Source: Betaproteobacteria bacterium (lineage in GTDB: Bacteria > Pseudomonadota > Gammaproteobacteria > Burkholderiales > SG8-41). Taken from it: a DNA stretch of 24,862 bases. Location: assembly GCA_021414185.1 (NCBI GenBank), contig JAIOOZ010000340.1, positions 1 to 24,862 of the forward strand, written 5' to 3'. A program made the position numbers and the translations under genes. The notes below the pieces were generated by a model. The model was given only the letters and a program-made list of their open reading frames with translations, did no database searches and was not told the origin of the DNA. Positions 8,280-16,241 of the stretch are shown here, one piece after another (the stretch's first letter is position 1; each line of letters opens with the position of its first letter).

Positions 8280-10037
8280 CTAAGTACGCACTTTTTCGGC
8301 GCGCTTGCTTTCCCGTTCACGGGCGGTCGCCGCCGCATCCACCTGCTTGGTCGCAGCATCGATAACAACGCCATATCTCTCTTTCGCGCGCGCGGCGGTC
8401 ATTTTTTGTTCCAGCACGTCTTCCGCTACCGCTGCCGGATCGCGCTCGAAAGCATTGCCGTAGCCGCCGGAAGCCGCCATTTCCGCGCAAAACACGTCAC
8501 CGCGCTCCAGCCGCCGGATAAATTTCGACGGCAGCACTTCCGCCTTGCCTGTCCCGCGGTTCAGATAGGCGCGTGCGCATGCACCCTCTTCTCCGCCGAA
8601 CACACCCCACGGCGCATGCAAGAACCGGTCCTGCCGCACCTGCACCATCGCTTCATTGGACAGAATACGGTATTCGCGCACTATGCCCAGCGCGCCGCGG
8701 TATTTGCCCGGGCCTTCCGTGTCCGGCATGAACGCATAGCGCTCCACCCGCAGCGGGTTCTCGGCTTCGATGAACTCCACCGGCATGTTGGCGAGATTGC
8801 CGATGCAGTTCGGCCCGGCATCCTGTCCGTCGCGGTCCGGGCCGCCGCCATGCCCGGTATTGTTGTGAAATTCGAGATGCAGCGAACGGCGCCCTTCGTC
8901 GTCAAAAGTCGAAATCGCGATCGCGAATTCGGAACCGCCCGTGCAGGCAGTGAGCCGATGCGGCAACAGCTTGACGAGTGCGCCCAGCACCACGGTCCTT
9001 ATTCGGTAGCCGCTCTGTCCGCGCGAGCCGAACGCCGCCGGAAACGGCGCATTGACGAACGTGCCGAGCGGCGCGATGACTTCGATCGGGCGGTAAAACC
9101 CGGCGTTGCTCGGAATGCCCAGATCGAGCACCGTCCGTATCGCGGCATAAGCACAGGACGCGGTAAATACATAATAGCTATGCACTGCACCGCCGACGCG
9201 GCGGTCGGTGCCGCTGAAATCGACCGTGATCGAATCGCCCTTCTTGATCAGCCGCACGTGGATCTTTACCGGCGGCCCGCCGATACCGTCGTCGTCGTTC
9301 CATTCGGTGAATTCGGTTTCGCCGTCCGGCAGCAGGCTGATCTGCGCGCGCGTGAGTCGCTCCGAATAATCGATGAGGTCGGTGAGGTAAGCGCAGAACT
9401 CGTCAACGTCCCAGTCCGCGACGAGTTTTTCGAGTTCCTTCGCGGCCAGTTCGATCGCCGACATTTCCGCGCGTATGTCCGCTATCACCCGCGCCGGCAC
9501 GCGCGTATTGAATTCGATCACTCGCAATATCGTGTTGTTGACCTTGCCCGCTTCGATGATCTTGGTCGGCGGTATGCGCAGGCCTTCCTCGAAGATTTCA
9601 TTGCTGTCGGCGGCATTGCCGCCGGCGACGCGCCCGCCAAGGTCGGAATGGTGGAGGATGATGCCTATCCACGCGACGCGCTTCCCGCCGGCGAACACCG
9701 GCTTGTACATATAAACGTCGTTCAGGTGGCTGCAGCCCGAATAAGGGTCGTTGCATACCAGCATGTCGCCTTCGGCGATGTCGTCGCCGAAGTAGTCGAG
9801 GCAACCTTTGAGCGCCGGCATCATCGATCCCAGATGCACCGGCACCGCCAGCCCCTGCGCGACCAGCTGCCCTTCGCCGTCAAGTATGGCGGCGGAAAAA
9901 TCGAGGCTGTTCTTCACGTTGGAGGAACGCGCGGTGCGCACGATCATGACCATCACGTTGTCAGCGATGGTGACCAGCGCGTTGTTCAGAAGCTCGCGCC
10001 TGACCGGGTTAATTTCCACGGCGGGCTTTTTCTTCAC
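8280..10037 (-). CDS. hyuB: Hydantoinase B/oxoprolinase family protein (HyuB subunit)
   Basis: Hydantoinase_B family subunit of 585 residues. The family works with HyuA in ATP-dependent opening of hydantoins or 5-oxoproline, and in acetone/acetophenone carboxylases. Motifs seen are NPVRRELLNNALVTIADNVM at the N-terminus, CNDPYSGCSHLNDVYMYKPV, LHHSDLGGRVAGG, then DFSGTDRRVGGAVHSYY and the Gly/His-rich HNNTGHGGGPDRDGQDAGP. The C-terminus ends in a basic, charged stretch. I start it at GTG 10037, which overlaps the hyuA stop as GTGA and has GGAG eight bases upstream. An upstream ATG at 10193 would add 52 residues that are only the shadow of hyuA. The gene looks intact. The substrate cannot be told from sequence. 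Confidence 0.94.
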   Translation of the reverse strand: MKKKPAVEINPVRRELLNNALVTIADNVMVMIVRTARSSNVKNSLDFSAAILDGEGQLVAQGLAVPVHLGSMMPALKGCLDYFGDDIAEGDMLVCNDPYSGCSHLNDVYMYKPVFAGGKRVAWIGIILHHSDLGGRVAGGNAADSNEIFEEGLRIPPTKIIEAGKVNNTILRVIEFNTRVPARVIADIRAEMSAIELAAKELEKLVADWDVDEFCAYLTDLIDYSERLTRAQISLLPDGETEFTEWNDDDGIGGPPVKIHVRLIKKGDSITVDFSGTDRRVGGAVHSYYVFTASCAYAAIRTVLDLGIPSNAGFYRPIEVIAPLGTFVNAPFPAAFGSRGQSGYRIRTVVLGALVKLLPHRLTACTGGSEFAIAISTFDDEGRRSLHLEFHNNTGHGGGPDRDGQDAGPNCIGNLANMPVEFIEAENPLRVERYAFMPDTEGPGKYRGALGIVREYRILSNEAMVQVRQDRFLHAPWGVFGGEEGACARAYLNRGTGKAEVLPSKFIRRLERGDVFCAEMAASGGYGNAFERDPAAVAEDVLEQKMTAARAKERYGVVIDAATKQVDAAATARERESKRAEKVRT

Positions 10038-12130
10038 TGCACGCGCTCCATGTGAATATTGTTCCACGCATCTCTGCGCGCGGTCCATCCCGGACGCACG
10101 ATGACGGTAGTGTCGTATTCCTCGACGATCAGCGGGCCCGGCATCGGCTTGTCGGAAATCTGCGCGCGTGAAATCACCGGCGTCTGCAGCCACCCGCGCT
10201 CCTCGCCATAATATGCTTTGCGCTTGACTGCTTTCACCGCCCGCTCGTTGCCGCGCTGCACGCGATCCGGCATGCGCGGCGTTTCAGGGACACCGCTGCA
10301 AATTGCCTTCAACGCGACGAACTGCATGGTGTCGCCGGTCGGTACGTAACCGAAAATCTTCAGGTGCTCGGCCTCGAAAGCGCGCGGCAGATCGCCAAAC
10401 GTCTCTGCGGTCGCCGGAAAGCCGGCGAGTTGCACCGCCAGCGGCGACGTTTGTCCGAGGTATTTCATGTCCACCGAGATCACGACGCGCTGGCGGGCTT
10501 CCGTCGTGAATCCCTGCTCGGCAAGCTGCGCGCGGCCTGCCGCGACGAGTTCCGCCGCCGCCGCATTGAATTCCGCGAGGGAAGTTTTACGCAATTCGCG
10601 GTAGAAGCTTTTCACGAGCTGATGCTCGACGTCGGCGAACAACATGCCCAGCGCGCTGAAGAGCCCGGCCACCGGCGGCACCACGACATGCGTGAGTCCG
10701 CCCGCTTCAGCGAGCGACGCGGCGTGCACAGGCCCGTTGCCGCCGATAGCGAGCAGTATGAATTTCGCCGGGTCGCGGCCGCGTTCCGACGAGATCGCGC
10801 GCAGGGCGCGCAACATCGTCGCGTTTGCAATGAGATGAATGCCGTAAGCCGTGGCGGTTTCGTCGAGCTTGAGGCCGCGGCCGATCTGCTTTACCGCGGC
10901 GCGCGCCTTCTCAAAGTTGAGCGGCAGCTCGCCGCCGACCAGCGCTTGCGCATTCAGATATCCGAGCAGCAGATTCGCGTCGGTCACGGTCGGCTGGGTG
11001 CCGCCGCGGTCGTAACAAACCGGCCCCGGGTCGGCGCCCGCGCTGCGCGGCCCCACCCTGATGCCGCCGGCCTCGTCGACCGCGGCGATGCTGCCGCCGC
11101 CCGCGCCGACTTCCGCGATGTCTATGGTCGGCACCTGCACCGGGTAGCCGGCGCCCTTGATCATGCGCTGCCCCAGCACGGCACCGCCGCCAACCTCGGC
11201 TTCGCGGCTCACGCCGAACGCGAAATCTTCGATGATGGTCGCCTTGGCGGTCGTGCCGCCCATGTCGAACACGATCATGTCGCGCATGCCGGCGTGGGTG
11301 GCCAGGCGCTGTCCGCCCAGCACGCCGGCAGCCGGCCCGGATTCGATGATGGTGATCGGCATGTCGGAAACCATCGCCGCCGGCGAAATACCGCCGCTCG
11401 ACTGCATGATCATCAGCGGCGCGCCTATCCGCAGAGTCTTCAGCCGCTTTTCGAGCGCGTCGACGTAATTCTTCACCACCGGACGAATATAGGCGTTGAT
11501 GACTGTCGTGCTGCTGCGCTCGTATTCGCCGAGTTGCGGCAGCAACGACGTCGATGCGGTGACCGACACGGCGGGCAGCCGCGCGCTGAAAAACTTCGCG
11601 ACCTGCACTTCATGTGCATTGTTCGCGCATGAATTGACGAAACAGATGGCGAGCGCGCTGACGTGCTCGCGCTCGAGCGCCTGCGCGATGCCTTCGAGCG
11701 CGCCCTTGTCCAGCGGCTGCACGACGCTGCCGTCAGCGGCAACGCGTTCCGTCACTTCGAAACGCAGATGCCGCGGCACCAGCGGCGCGGGCTTGCGGAA
11801 CTCGATGTCGTACGGCCGCGGCGAACGGAAGCGCGCCAGCTCGAGCACGTCGCGAAAACCCGCCGTCGTCACCAGCGCGACCTTGACGCCCTTGCGCTCG
11901 ATGATGGTATTGGTGGCGATGGTCGTCGCATGGACGAATTCGGCGACGCTGCGCGCATCGATCGCGAGCTCGCTGAAAAGCTTTGCCACGCCGTCCTCGA
12001 TGGCGGCGCTGTAGTCCGCCGGCGTGGACAGGAGTTTTTTGCTGTAAACGGTGCCGTCGCGCGCGATCATCACGATATCGGTGAAGGTGCCGCCGATATC
12101 CACGCCCAGCCTGTTGTCGGATTTGGCCAT
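10034..12130 (-). CDS. hyuA: Hydantoinase A/oxoprolinase family protein (HyuA subunit)
   Basis: ATP-binding partner of HyuB, 698 residues. The N-terminal domain opens with LGVDIGGTFTDIVM (Asp11-Asp18), the actin/Hsp70-like phosphate motif, followed by HATTIATNTIIERKG. The central Hydantoinase_A domain has MIMQSSGGISP, ESGPAAGVLGG, FDMGGTTAKA and GAGGGSIA. The C-terminal part ends LIVEEYDTTVIVRPGW. I start at ATG 12130, preceded by AGGG, rather than at ATG 12229: the extra 33 residues show no homology and overlap the promoter region. It is the first gene of the minus-strand cluster, divergent from a LysR gene, with a TATAAT promoter 70 bases upstream. Likely ATP-dependent amide or lactam ring opening, or carboxylation, of an unidentified compound. 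Confidence 0.95.
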   Translation of the reverse strand: MAKSDNRLGVDIGGTFTDIVMIARDGTVYSKKLLSTPADYSAAIEDGVAKLFSELAIDARSVAEFVHATTIATNTIIERKGVKVALVTTAGFRDVLELARFRSPRPYDIEFRKPAPLVPRHLRFEVTERVAADGSVVQPLDKGALEGIAQALEREHVSALAICFVNSCANNAHEVQVAKFFSARLPAVSVTASTSLLPQLGEYERSSTTVINAYIRPVVKNYVDALEKRLKTLRIGAPLMIMQSSGGISPAAMVSDMPITIIESGPAAGVLGGQRLATHAGMRDMIVFDMGGTTAKATIIEDFAFGVSREAEVGGGAVLGQRMIKGAGYPVQVPTIDIAEVGAGGGSIAAVDEAGGIRVGPRSAGADPGPVCYDRGGTQPTVTDANLLLGYLNAQALVGGELPLNFEKARAAVKQIGRGLKLDETATAYGIHLIANATMLRALRAISSERGRDPAKFILLAIGGNGPVHAASLAEAGGLTHVVVPPVAGLFSALGMLFADVEHQLVKSFYRELRKTSLAEFNAAAAELVAAGRAQLAEQGFTTEARQRVVISVDMKYLGQTSPLAVQLAGFPATAETFGDLPRAFEAEHLKIFGYVPTGDTMQFVALKAICSGVPETPRMPDRVQRGNERAVKAVKRKAYYGEERGWLQTPVISRAQISDKPMPGPLIVEEYDTTVIVRPGWTARRDAWNNIHMERVQ

Positions 12131-12199
12131 TCTGCCCTGCTGCGCCGCACGCGAAGCAACCCGCCGGATTGCGCGTTGCCGCCATGGGAAAACGAAAAA

Positions 12200-12229
12200 A
12201 TTATAGGAGCCGCGATGGCGCGCCAACAA
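12200..12229 (-). promoter_or_regulatory. Candidate sigma-70 promoter of the hyuA-led cluster
   Basis: Read on the minus strand: TTGTTG as the -35 (12229-12224), an 18-base spacer and a perfect TATAAT -10 (12205-12200). Transcription would begin near 12193, about 62 bases before the hyuA ATG. The -10 is the clearest in the window. The -35 is only partial, as expected for a promoter that needs an activator. Confidence 0.65.
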
Positions 12230-12234
12230 CCGAT

Positions 12235-12263
12235 TTGTTTGCGCGCTATGAATGACTTAAACT
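12235..12263 (+). promoter_or_regulatory. Candidate promoter of the LysR gene
   Basis: TTGTTT (12235-12240), a 17-base spacer and TAAACT (12258-12263). Transcription would start around 12270, only a few bases before the ATG at 12273, so the message would have almost no leader. The -10 lies inside the T-N11-A dyad. Confidence 0.4.
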
Positions 12264-12266
12264 CAT
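12248..12266. promoter_or_regulatory. Candidate LysR-type operator (T-N11-A dyad)
   Basis: The inner dyad TGACTTAAACTCA (12253-12265) is a T-N11-A motif with TGA/TCA arms; outer arms ATGA and TCAT enclose 12248-12266. Its centre is about 66 bases upstream of the predicted hyuA start site, the usual place for a LysR recognition site. It also covers the predicted -10 of the LysR gene, which fits autorepression. The sequence is seen directly; binding is inferred. Confidence 0.55.
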
Positions 12267-12272
12267 GTATCA

Positions 12273-13220
12273 ATGAAACGACACCTGCCCCCGCTGGTCG
12301 CGCTGCGCGCTTTCGAGGCGGCCGGCCGCCACGCGAGTTTTCTGCGGGCGGCGGCCGAACTCAACGTCACGCAGAGCGCCGTCAGCCGTCACATCAAAAA
12401 CCTCGAAAACTATCTGCATCAGCCGCTCTTCAAGCGGCTCACGCGCAAGGTTCAGCTGACAGCGTTCGGCAAAAACTACCTCAACGCCATTTCATCCGGA
12501 CTCGACGAAATCGAAGGCGCGACCGTCAATGCGCTGGCGCCCAAAACGACGCTGAAAGTCAGCATCATGCCGACCACCGCCAACCTGTGGCTCTTGCCGC
12601 GTCTCGCCTCGTTTACGGAAACGCACCACGACATCGAAGTCGACGTCGCGACTTCCATCCGGCCGGCGGATTTCGACGCCGACGACATCGACGTTGCAAT
12701 CCGCGTCGGACGGCGCCCAGGGCAGCGTTACCGCCCGCAACAGCCGCGCATCCCGCACGAGATGGTCACCAGCTGGGACGGCGTATTTGCCGAGAAGTTG
12801 TGCAGCGAAATACTCGTCCCGGTATGCAGTAAAAAGCTGCTGGCTGAAGGCCGTCCGCTCAAGACGCCCGCCGACCTGCGTCATTACACGCTGATACATG
12901 TCGCAGGACGGGATGCTGCATGGGCCGACTGGCTCAAAGCAGTCGGCGCGCCGCACTTAAACGGCAAGGGCAAGCTCGTGTTCGGGCATTTTTTCATGGC
13001 GCTTCAGGCCGCGCGCAATCACCGCGGCATTGCCATTGCATCGGCGCTTCACCTGCAAAGCCTGGAGTGGCGCGATGAACTCGCATTTCCGTTCAGCGCG
13101 CGCGTGAAAAGCGCCGGTGAATATTATTTTCTGTGCCGCGAACGCGACGCTTCGCAACGCAAAGTCCGCCTCTTTCGCAAATGGCTCGCAGCCGAAGTGC
13201 GGATGTGCGAGACGATCTGA
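12273..13220 (+). CDS. LysR-family transcriptional regulator, GcvA-like
   Basis: DNA-binding regulator of 315 residues. The winged helix-turn-helix spans about residues 5-65, with the recognition part AAELNVTQSAVSRHIKNLE. The effector domain follows from about residue 90 (LKVSIMPTTANLWLLPRL), in the style of GcvA-type regulators. Between DVAIRVGRR and the conserved EILVPVCSKKLL the chain is longer than in the usual GcvA form (an added RYRPQQPRIPHEMVTSWDG-like stretch), in a region close to the effector cleft. It diverges from hyuA with 142 bases between the two start codons and a LysR-type dyad within. It is therefore the likely regulator of the whole minus-strand cluster, responding to a pathway compound. 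No clear ribosome site precedes the ATG. Confidence 0.93.
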   Translation: MKRHLPPLVALRAFEAAGRHASFLRAAAELNVTQSAVSRHIKNLENYLHQPLFKRLTRKVQLTAFGKNYLNAISSGLDEIEGATVNALAPKTTLKVSIMPTTANLWLLPRLASFTETHHDIEVDVATSIRPADFDADDIDVAIRVGRRPGQRYRPQQPRIPHEMVTSWDGVFAEKLCSEILVPVCSKKLLAEGRPLKTPADLRHYTLIHVAGRDAAWADWLKAVGAPHLNGKGKLVFGHFFMALQAARNHRGIAIASALHLQSLEWRDELAFPFSARVKSAGEYYFLCRERDASQRKVRLFRKWLAAEVRMCETI

Positions 13221-13231
13221 GCGGTGCCTCC

Positions 13232-13262
13232 ACCGCAGACTTATCCGACAAAAACCTGCGGT
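13232..13262. terminator. Inverted repeat between convergent LysR and hydrolase genes, possible terminator
   Basis: ACCGCAG (13232-13238) and CTGCGGT (13256-13262) form a perfect 7-bp stem around a 17-base loop, in the 43-base gap between two convergent genes. There is no T-run next to the stem in either direction, so intrinsic termination is only a possibility. Confidence 0.3.
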
Positions 13263-13263
13263 T

Positions 13264-14079
13264 TCAGGCGTGCGATTTCAGGAACCGCAACAATTCCTTG
13301 GCGCAACGGTCAGGCACGGTGTCGGTGATGTTGTGAGGCAAGCCTTCATAGACGATGAACTCGCATTGCTTGATCTCGCGCCGCAGCAGTTCATATTCAT
13401 CTATCAGGTGGATCGGGTCGGCGCCGGGTGCCACGACCATCGTGGGGCAGCGTATTTTATGCAAATCGGCTGTCAGATCGACGACCGCCACGGTCGGCAC
13501 GAAGCGGGCGAGCGACTCCACCTTGTTGCGCGCCGACTCGGCGATAAACCAGTCGACGAATCCCGGCTCGACCTGGCTCAAGTCCATGCGGTCGGCGATG
13601 GTCTCGCGCAAAAATGCGGCGAGGCCTTTCGAGCCGATCTTGGCCAGCCATCCGTTGTAATCCTGGCGTCCGACTTTCATCCCTGGCGGCGCAGCGTAAC
13701 TCGCCAGCGACTTCACGCGCTCGGGGTAGTTGATCGCAACGCTTTGCGAAACGATGCCGCCCGCCGACGAACCGGCGAGATTGGTCGATGCAAGACCAAG
13801 ATGATCGAGGAGCTCGACCACGTCCATGCCCAGCCGCTTGAATGACATCTGCTCAGCGGTCGGTATGCCCGACTGGCCGTGCCCGCGCTGATCGAGGCGC
13901 ACCACCCGGAAGTCGCGCGCCAGGTGCGGCACCCAGGCGTAAAAACGATTTGAACTGCCCATCGCCGCGTGCACCAGCACCACGGTATCGGCCTGGCGCC
14001 AGGGGTCGGTGTAATCGTCGATGCGGTAACTCAGCTTTAAACCGTCGCTCGCGGTGAAACTTTGCATGTCGGTGCTCAT
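13264..14079 (-). CDS. Alpha/beta hydrolase
   Basis: Single-domain alpha/beta hydrolase of 271 residues, cytoplasmic (no signal peptide). The catalytic triad can be assigned as Ser105 in AGSSAGG, Asp221 in PGADPIH and His249 in EGLPHNI. VLVHAAMGSSNRFYAW (from about 34) supplies the oxyanion region, and RLDQRGHGQS (61-70) is typical of the family. It resembles 3-oxoadipate enol-lactonase-type and small esterase proteins; the substrate is not evident. It converges with the LysR gene, so it is not in the same transcription unit as hyuAB, but it could act in the same pathway as an esterase or lactonase. Its upstream region holds a GC-rich palindrome. Confidence 0.92.
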   Translation of the reverse strand: MSTDMQSFTASDGLKLSYRIDDYTDPWRQADTVVLVHAAMGSSNRFYAWVPHLARDFRVVRLDQRGHGQSGIPTAEQMSFKRLGMDVVELLDHLGLASTNLAGSSAGGIVSQSVAINYPERVKSLASYAAPPGMKVGRQDYNGWLAKIGSKGLAAFLRETIADRMDLSQVEPGFVDWFIAESARNKVESLARFVPTVAVVDLTADLHKIRCPTMVVAPGADPIHLIDEYELLRREIKQCEFIVYEGLPHNITDTVPDRCAKELLRFLKSHA

Positions 14080-14136
14080 GAATTCGTGCCTTGCGGGAAT
14101 GTGTTGGTGAATTTACGATTTTTTATACGGTAACAT

Positions 14137-14152
14137 ATTCCGCGCGCGGAAT
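14137..14152. promoter_or_regulatory. 16-base perfect palindrome with further half-sites, possible operator
   Basis: ATTCCGCGCGCGGAAT is a perfect palindrome 58 bases upstream of the hydrolase ATG. More copies of its half-site follow: GCGGATT at 14175, ATTCCGC at 14187 and ATTCCGC at 14196. The pair at 14175-14193 forms GCGGA/TCCGC around nine bases. On the minus strand the palindrome lies just upstream of a TATAAA-like sequence, a plausible operator position. No regulator can be assigned. Confidence 0.4.
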
Positions 14153-14323
14153 CGTCCCGCTATCCGCCCCTCCTGCGGATTCGTCAATTCCGCACATTCC
14201 GCGCCGTTCGTTCAATTCAGGCGACCGTCCATCCGCCGATCATGGCAATACGCGCGCAGCCTTTTTATTATGGCACTCATCAGCTGGCGGACAGGCAAAC
14301 GCCACTTTGCACGGGGCAGCATC

Positions 14324-14542
14324 ATGGGCAAGCTCAACGACACGACCGAAGCACTTCTGTTGCAGGCGATTGCAGACGCCACCGCCAACCTGCGCCCATG
14401 CCCGCCTTTGACGTTTTCCACCGCCGGCAAATTCGCCATCCACGGCTGGATCGCCAATGCCGCGGACGGGTTCGACCACTACGTCATCACGGACGAAGGC
14501 CGGCAGGCCCTGCTGGGCTGGCAGTTGCGGGCAAGAAACTAG
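14324..14542 (+). CDS. Small hypothetical protein
   Basis: Short open frame of 72 residues from ATG 14324, or 90 from ATG 14270. I prefer the inner start: GGGGC lies about eight bases before it, and MGKLNDTTEALLLQAI looks like a real N-terminus. The product is compact, ending in VITDEGRQALLGWQL, with no signal peptide or membrane segment. TDEGR.AL resembles the end of small winged-helix proteins, but I do not recognise the family. Its stop is only seven bases from the convergent stop of the di-heme peroxidase gene, a tight fit that supports it being real. Confidence 0.5.
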   Translation: MGKLNDTTEALLLQAIADATANLRPCPPLTFSTAGKFAIHGWIANAADGFDHYVITDEGRQALLGWQLRARN

Positions 14543-14549
14543 TCCGGCC

Positions 14550-15794
14550 CTACCGGCAGTTCGACTTGTGCGTTACGCGCCTGATGCCGGCGCCCGCCCG
14601 TTTTTCCGTCAGCGTGTGCAAAAACGCCACCACGTCGTCGATCTCCTGCCCTGACAATTTCAGCGGCTTTAACAGATTGTCGACCGGCAGCGTTTGCGGC
14701 ACGCCGTCGCTGTCGTACAGATGCACCGAGTGCAGCAGGCCCAGGTCGATTTCGGAATAGTGCTTCACCACGTCGCGCAGCGTCGCCAGATGGCCGTTGT
14801 GCATGTACGGCGCGGTCAGAGCGATGTTGCGCAGCGACGGTATCTTGAACTGCTCGTAATTCTGCGGGCCGAGCGCGACATGGCGGCTCGATGTTGCCGT
14901 CGAGCGCGACGCGTCATCGCTATACGGCCCTTCGAGATTGAAGCGGCTCGCCTGCAGCATCTTGATGCCCTGGTAGCGGCCCCAGTCAACGCTGCCCAGC
15001 TTGCGCAGCACCGGGATGCCGGTTTCGTGGAATTCACCGTTGGTGAAATTGGGCCCGAAATGGCACAGGTTGCACGAACCCTTGCCGATGAAAATACGCA
15101 AACCGCGCTGCGCATTCTGCGGATAGCGCGCTGCCGCCTGGCGATCGCCGCGCGCCAGCGCATCGCGAAAATCGTCGAACGGCGTGCGCCCGCTCACCAG
15201 TGTTTCCTGATAGGCAGCGAGCGCTTTGCCCGTATCGACCATCACTGCCTCGTCGTCCGCTGGCGCAGGCGGCGCGCCGAACGCCTGCTGGTAACGGCAA
15301 CGCAGCTCGCGGTCGTTGCGCATGAAATCGGCGACGTGACGCGCGGTCACCGCGAGTTCGCGCGGATCGAGCATGGGGCGCACGCTCTGCGCCCACAGGT
15401 TGTCGTTCGAACCGTCCCAGCCGAACCAGCGGTTGAGCCGCACGTTGAGCACGCTGGGCGTGTTGCGGTCGCCCTCCTCGAGCCCGACGCCGAGCTTGCG
15501 CCCATCGGCAAAACTTTTTGCCGGCAGGTGGCAGCTCGCGCAGGACAGCGAGTTGCCGCTGGACAAACGCGGATCGAAAAACAGGCGCTCGCCCAGCGCG
15601 ATCGCCGCGGGCTTGCCGGACACGCGGTTACTAGGGTCGCGCGACCACGGGCGCGGCCACGGCCCGTGCTGCAGAATACGGCGGGTCTCTTCAGGTGTGA
15701 ACCTGAGCAGATTGCCGTCGTCGGCTGCGGCAGGCCGCAGTGCAAAGCAGGCGACGATCGCAGCCGCGAAAATGAAAATGCCGCGCCGCGTCAC
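14550..15794 (-). CDS. Di-heme cytochrome c peroxidase/MauG-family protein
   Basis: Secreted di-heme c-type cytochrome of 414 residues. The signal peptide is MTRRGIFIFAAAIVACFALRP up to about residue 24. Heme sites are CASCH (85-89) and CNLCH (241-245). APYMHNGHLATLRDV (from 329) is the usual C-terminal conserved segment of bacterial peroxidases and MauG proteins. FFDPRLSSGNSLSCASCH is characteristic of the superfamily. It should act in the periplasm, either in peroxide reduction or in oxidation of a protein partner. I cannot separate the two, and no methylamine genes are near. The start is GTG 15794, overlapping the stop of the upstream small secreted protein as GTGA, so the two are translationally coupled. 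It ends in TAG. Confidence 0.92.
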   Translation of the reverse strand: MTRRGIFIFAAAIVACFALRPAAADDGNLLRFTPEETRRILQHGPWPRPWSRDPSNRVSGKPAAIALGERLFFDPRLSSGNSLSCASCHLPAKSFADGRKLGVGLEEGDRNTPSVLNVRLNRWFGWDGSNDNLWAQSVRPMLDPRELAVTARHVADFMRNDRELRCRYQQAFGAPPAPADDEAVMVDTGKALAAYQETLVSGRTPFDDFRDALARGDRQAAARYPQNAQRGLRIFIGKGSCNLCHFGPNFTNGEFHETGIPVLRKLGSVDWGRYQGIKMLQASRFNLEGPYSDDASRSTATSSRHVALGPQNYEQFKIPSLRNIALTAPYMHNGHLATLRDVVKHYSEIDLGLLHSVHLYDSDGVPQTLPVDNLLKPLKLSGQEIDDVVAFLHTLTEKRAGAGIRRVTHKSNCR

Positions 15795-16204
15795 TCGAGT
15801 GCGATGCTGCGCGTCAGGCGCTCGGTTCCGACCGCGCCCTGCACTTCAAAAATGAGTTCCCAGCGTCCGGGCATGTGGAACATCAGCCCGTCGGCGCGAT
15901 AGCGCGCATTTTGGTTTTGCACCGGCTTCACGACAGCTTTGTAATTCATGCCATGCCCATGCTCAGGCATGCTGGCGTCCACCGCCACAGCGGCCGGCGC
16001 CGGCGCGCCGCCTTTGGCGCACGCCACGAATTCGACCGAGAAATGCCTGCCCACAGCGATTTTTGCCGGCTGCAGGCGATACGCAATCTGATAGCGCGCC
16101 GACTCGATGGTCTGCGCACCGCGCAGATCGGCGCCGCAGGCAGACACCGCATCGCATGGCAGCGCGCATGCCGTCGCGATCAAAGCCGCAAATAGTCGAA
16201 ACAA
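15791..16204 (-). CDS. Small secreted protein, YtkA/FixH-like beta domain (tentative)
   Basis: Protein of 137 residues with a signal peptide (MFRLFAALIATACALPCDAVSA). The mature part is a predicted beta-sandwich carrying MPEHGHGMNYK (about 79-89), a His/Met cluster seen in YtkA-like proteins and often tied to copper or heme-protein assembly, and ending MPGRWELIFEVQ. The start is TTG at 16204: a strong GGGAGGAG lies four bases upstream and the only nearby ATG is out of frame. Its stop overlaps the di-heme cytochrome start (GTGA), so it may help mature or support that protein. The family assignment is by motif only. Confidence 0.8.
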   Translation of the reverse strand: MFRLFAALIATACALPCDAVSACGADLRGAQTIESARYQIAYRLQPAKIAVGRHFSVEFVACAKGGAPAPAAVAVDASMPEHGHGMNYKAVVKPVQNQNARYRADGLMFHMPGRWELIFEVQGAVGTERLTRSIALE

Positions 16205-16241
16205 AGCACTCCTCCCATAGAGCGCGGCGCAGTGCGTTTTT

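Noticed and set aside
8187..10055. Plus-strand open frame of 622 codons opposite hyuB
   Set aside because: No family resemblance and biased composition; hyuB on the minus strand is unambiguous.
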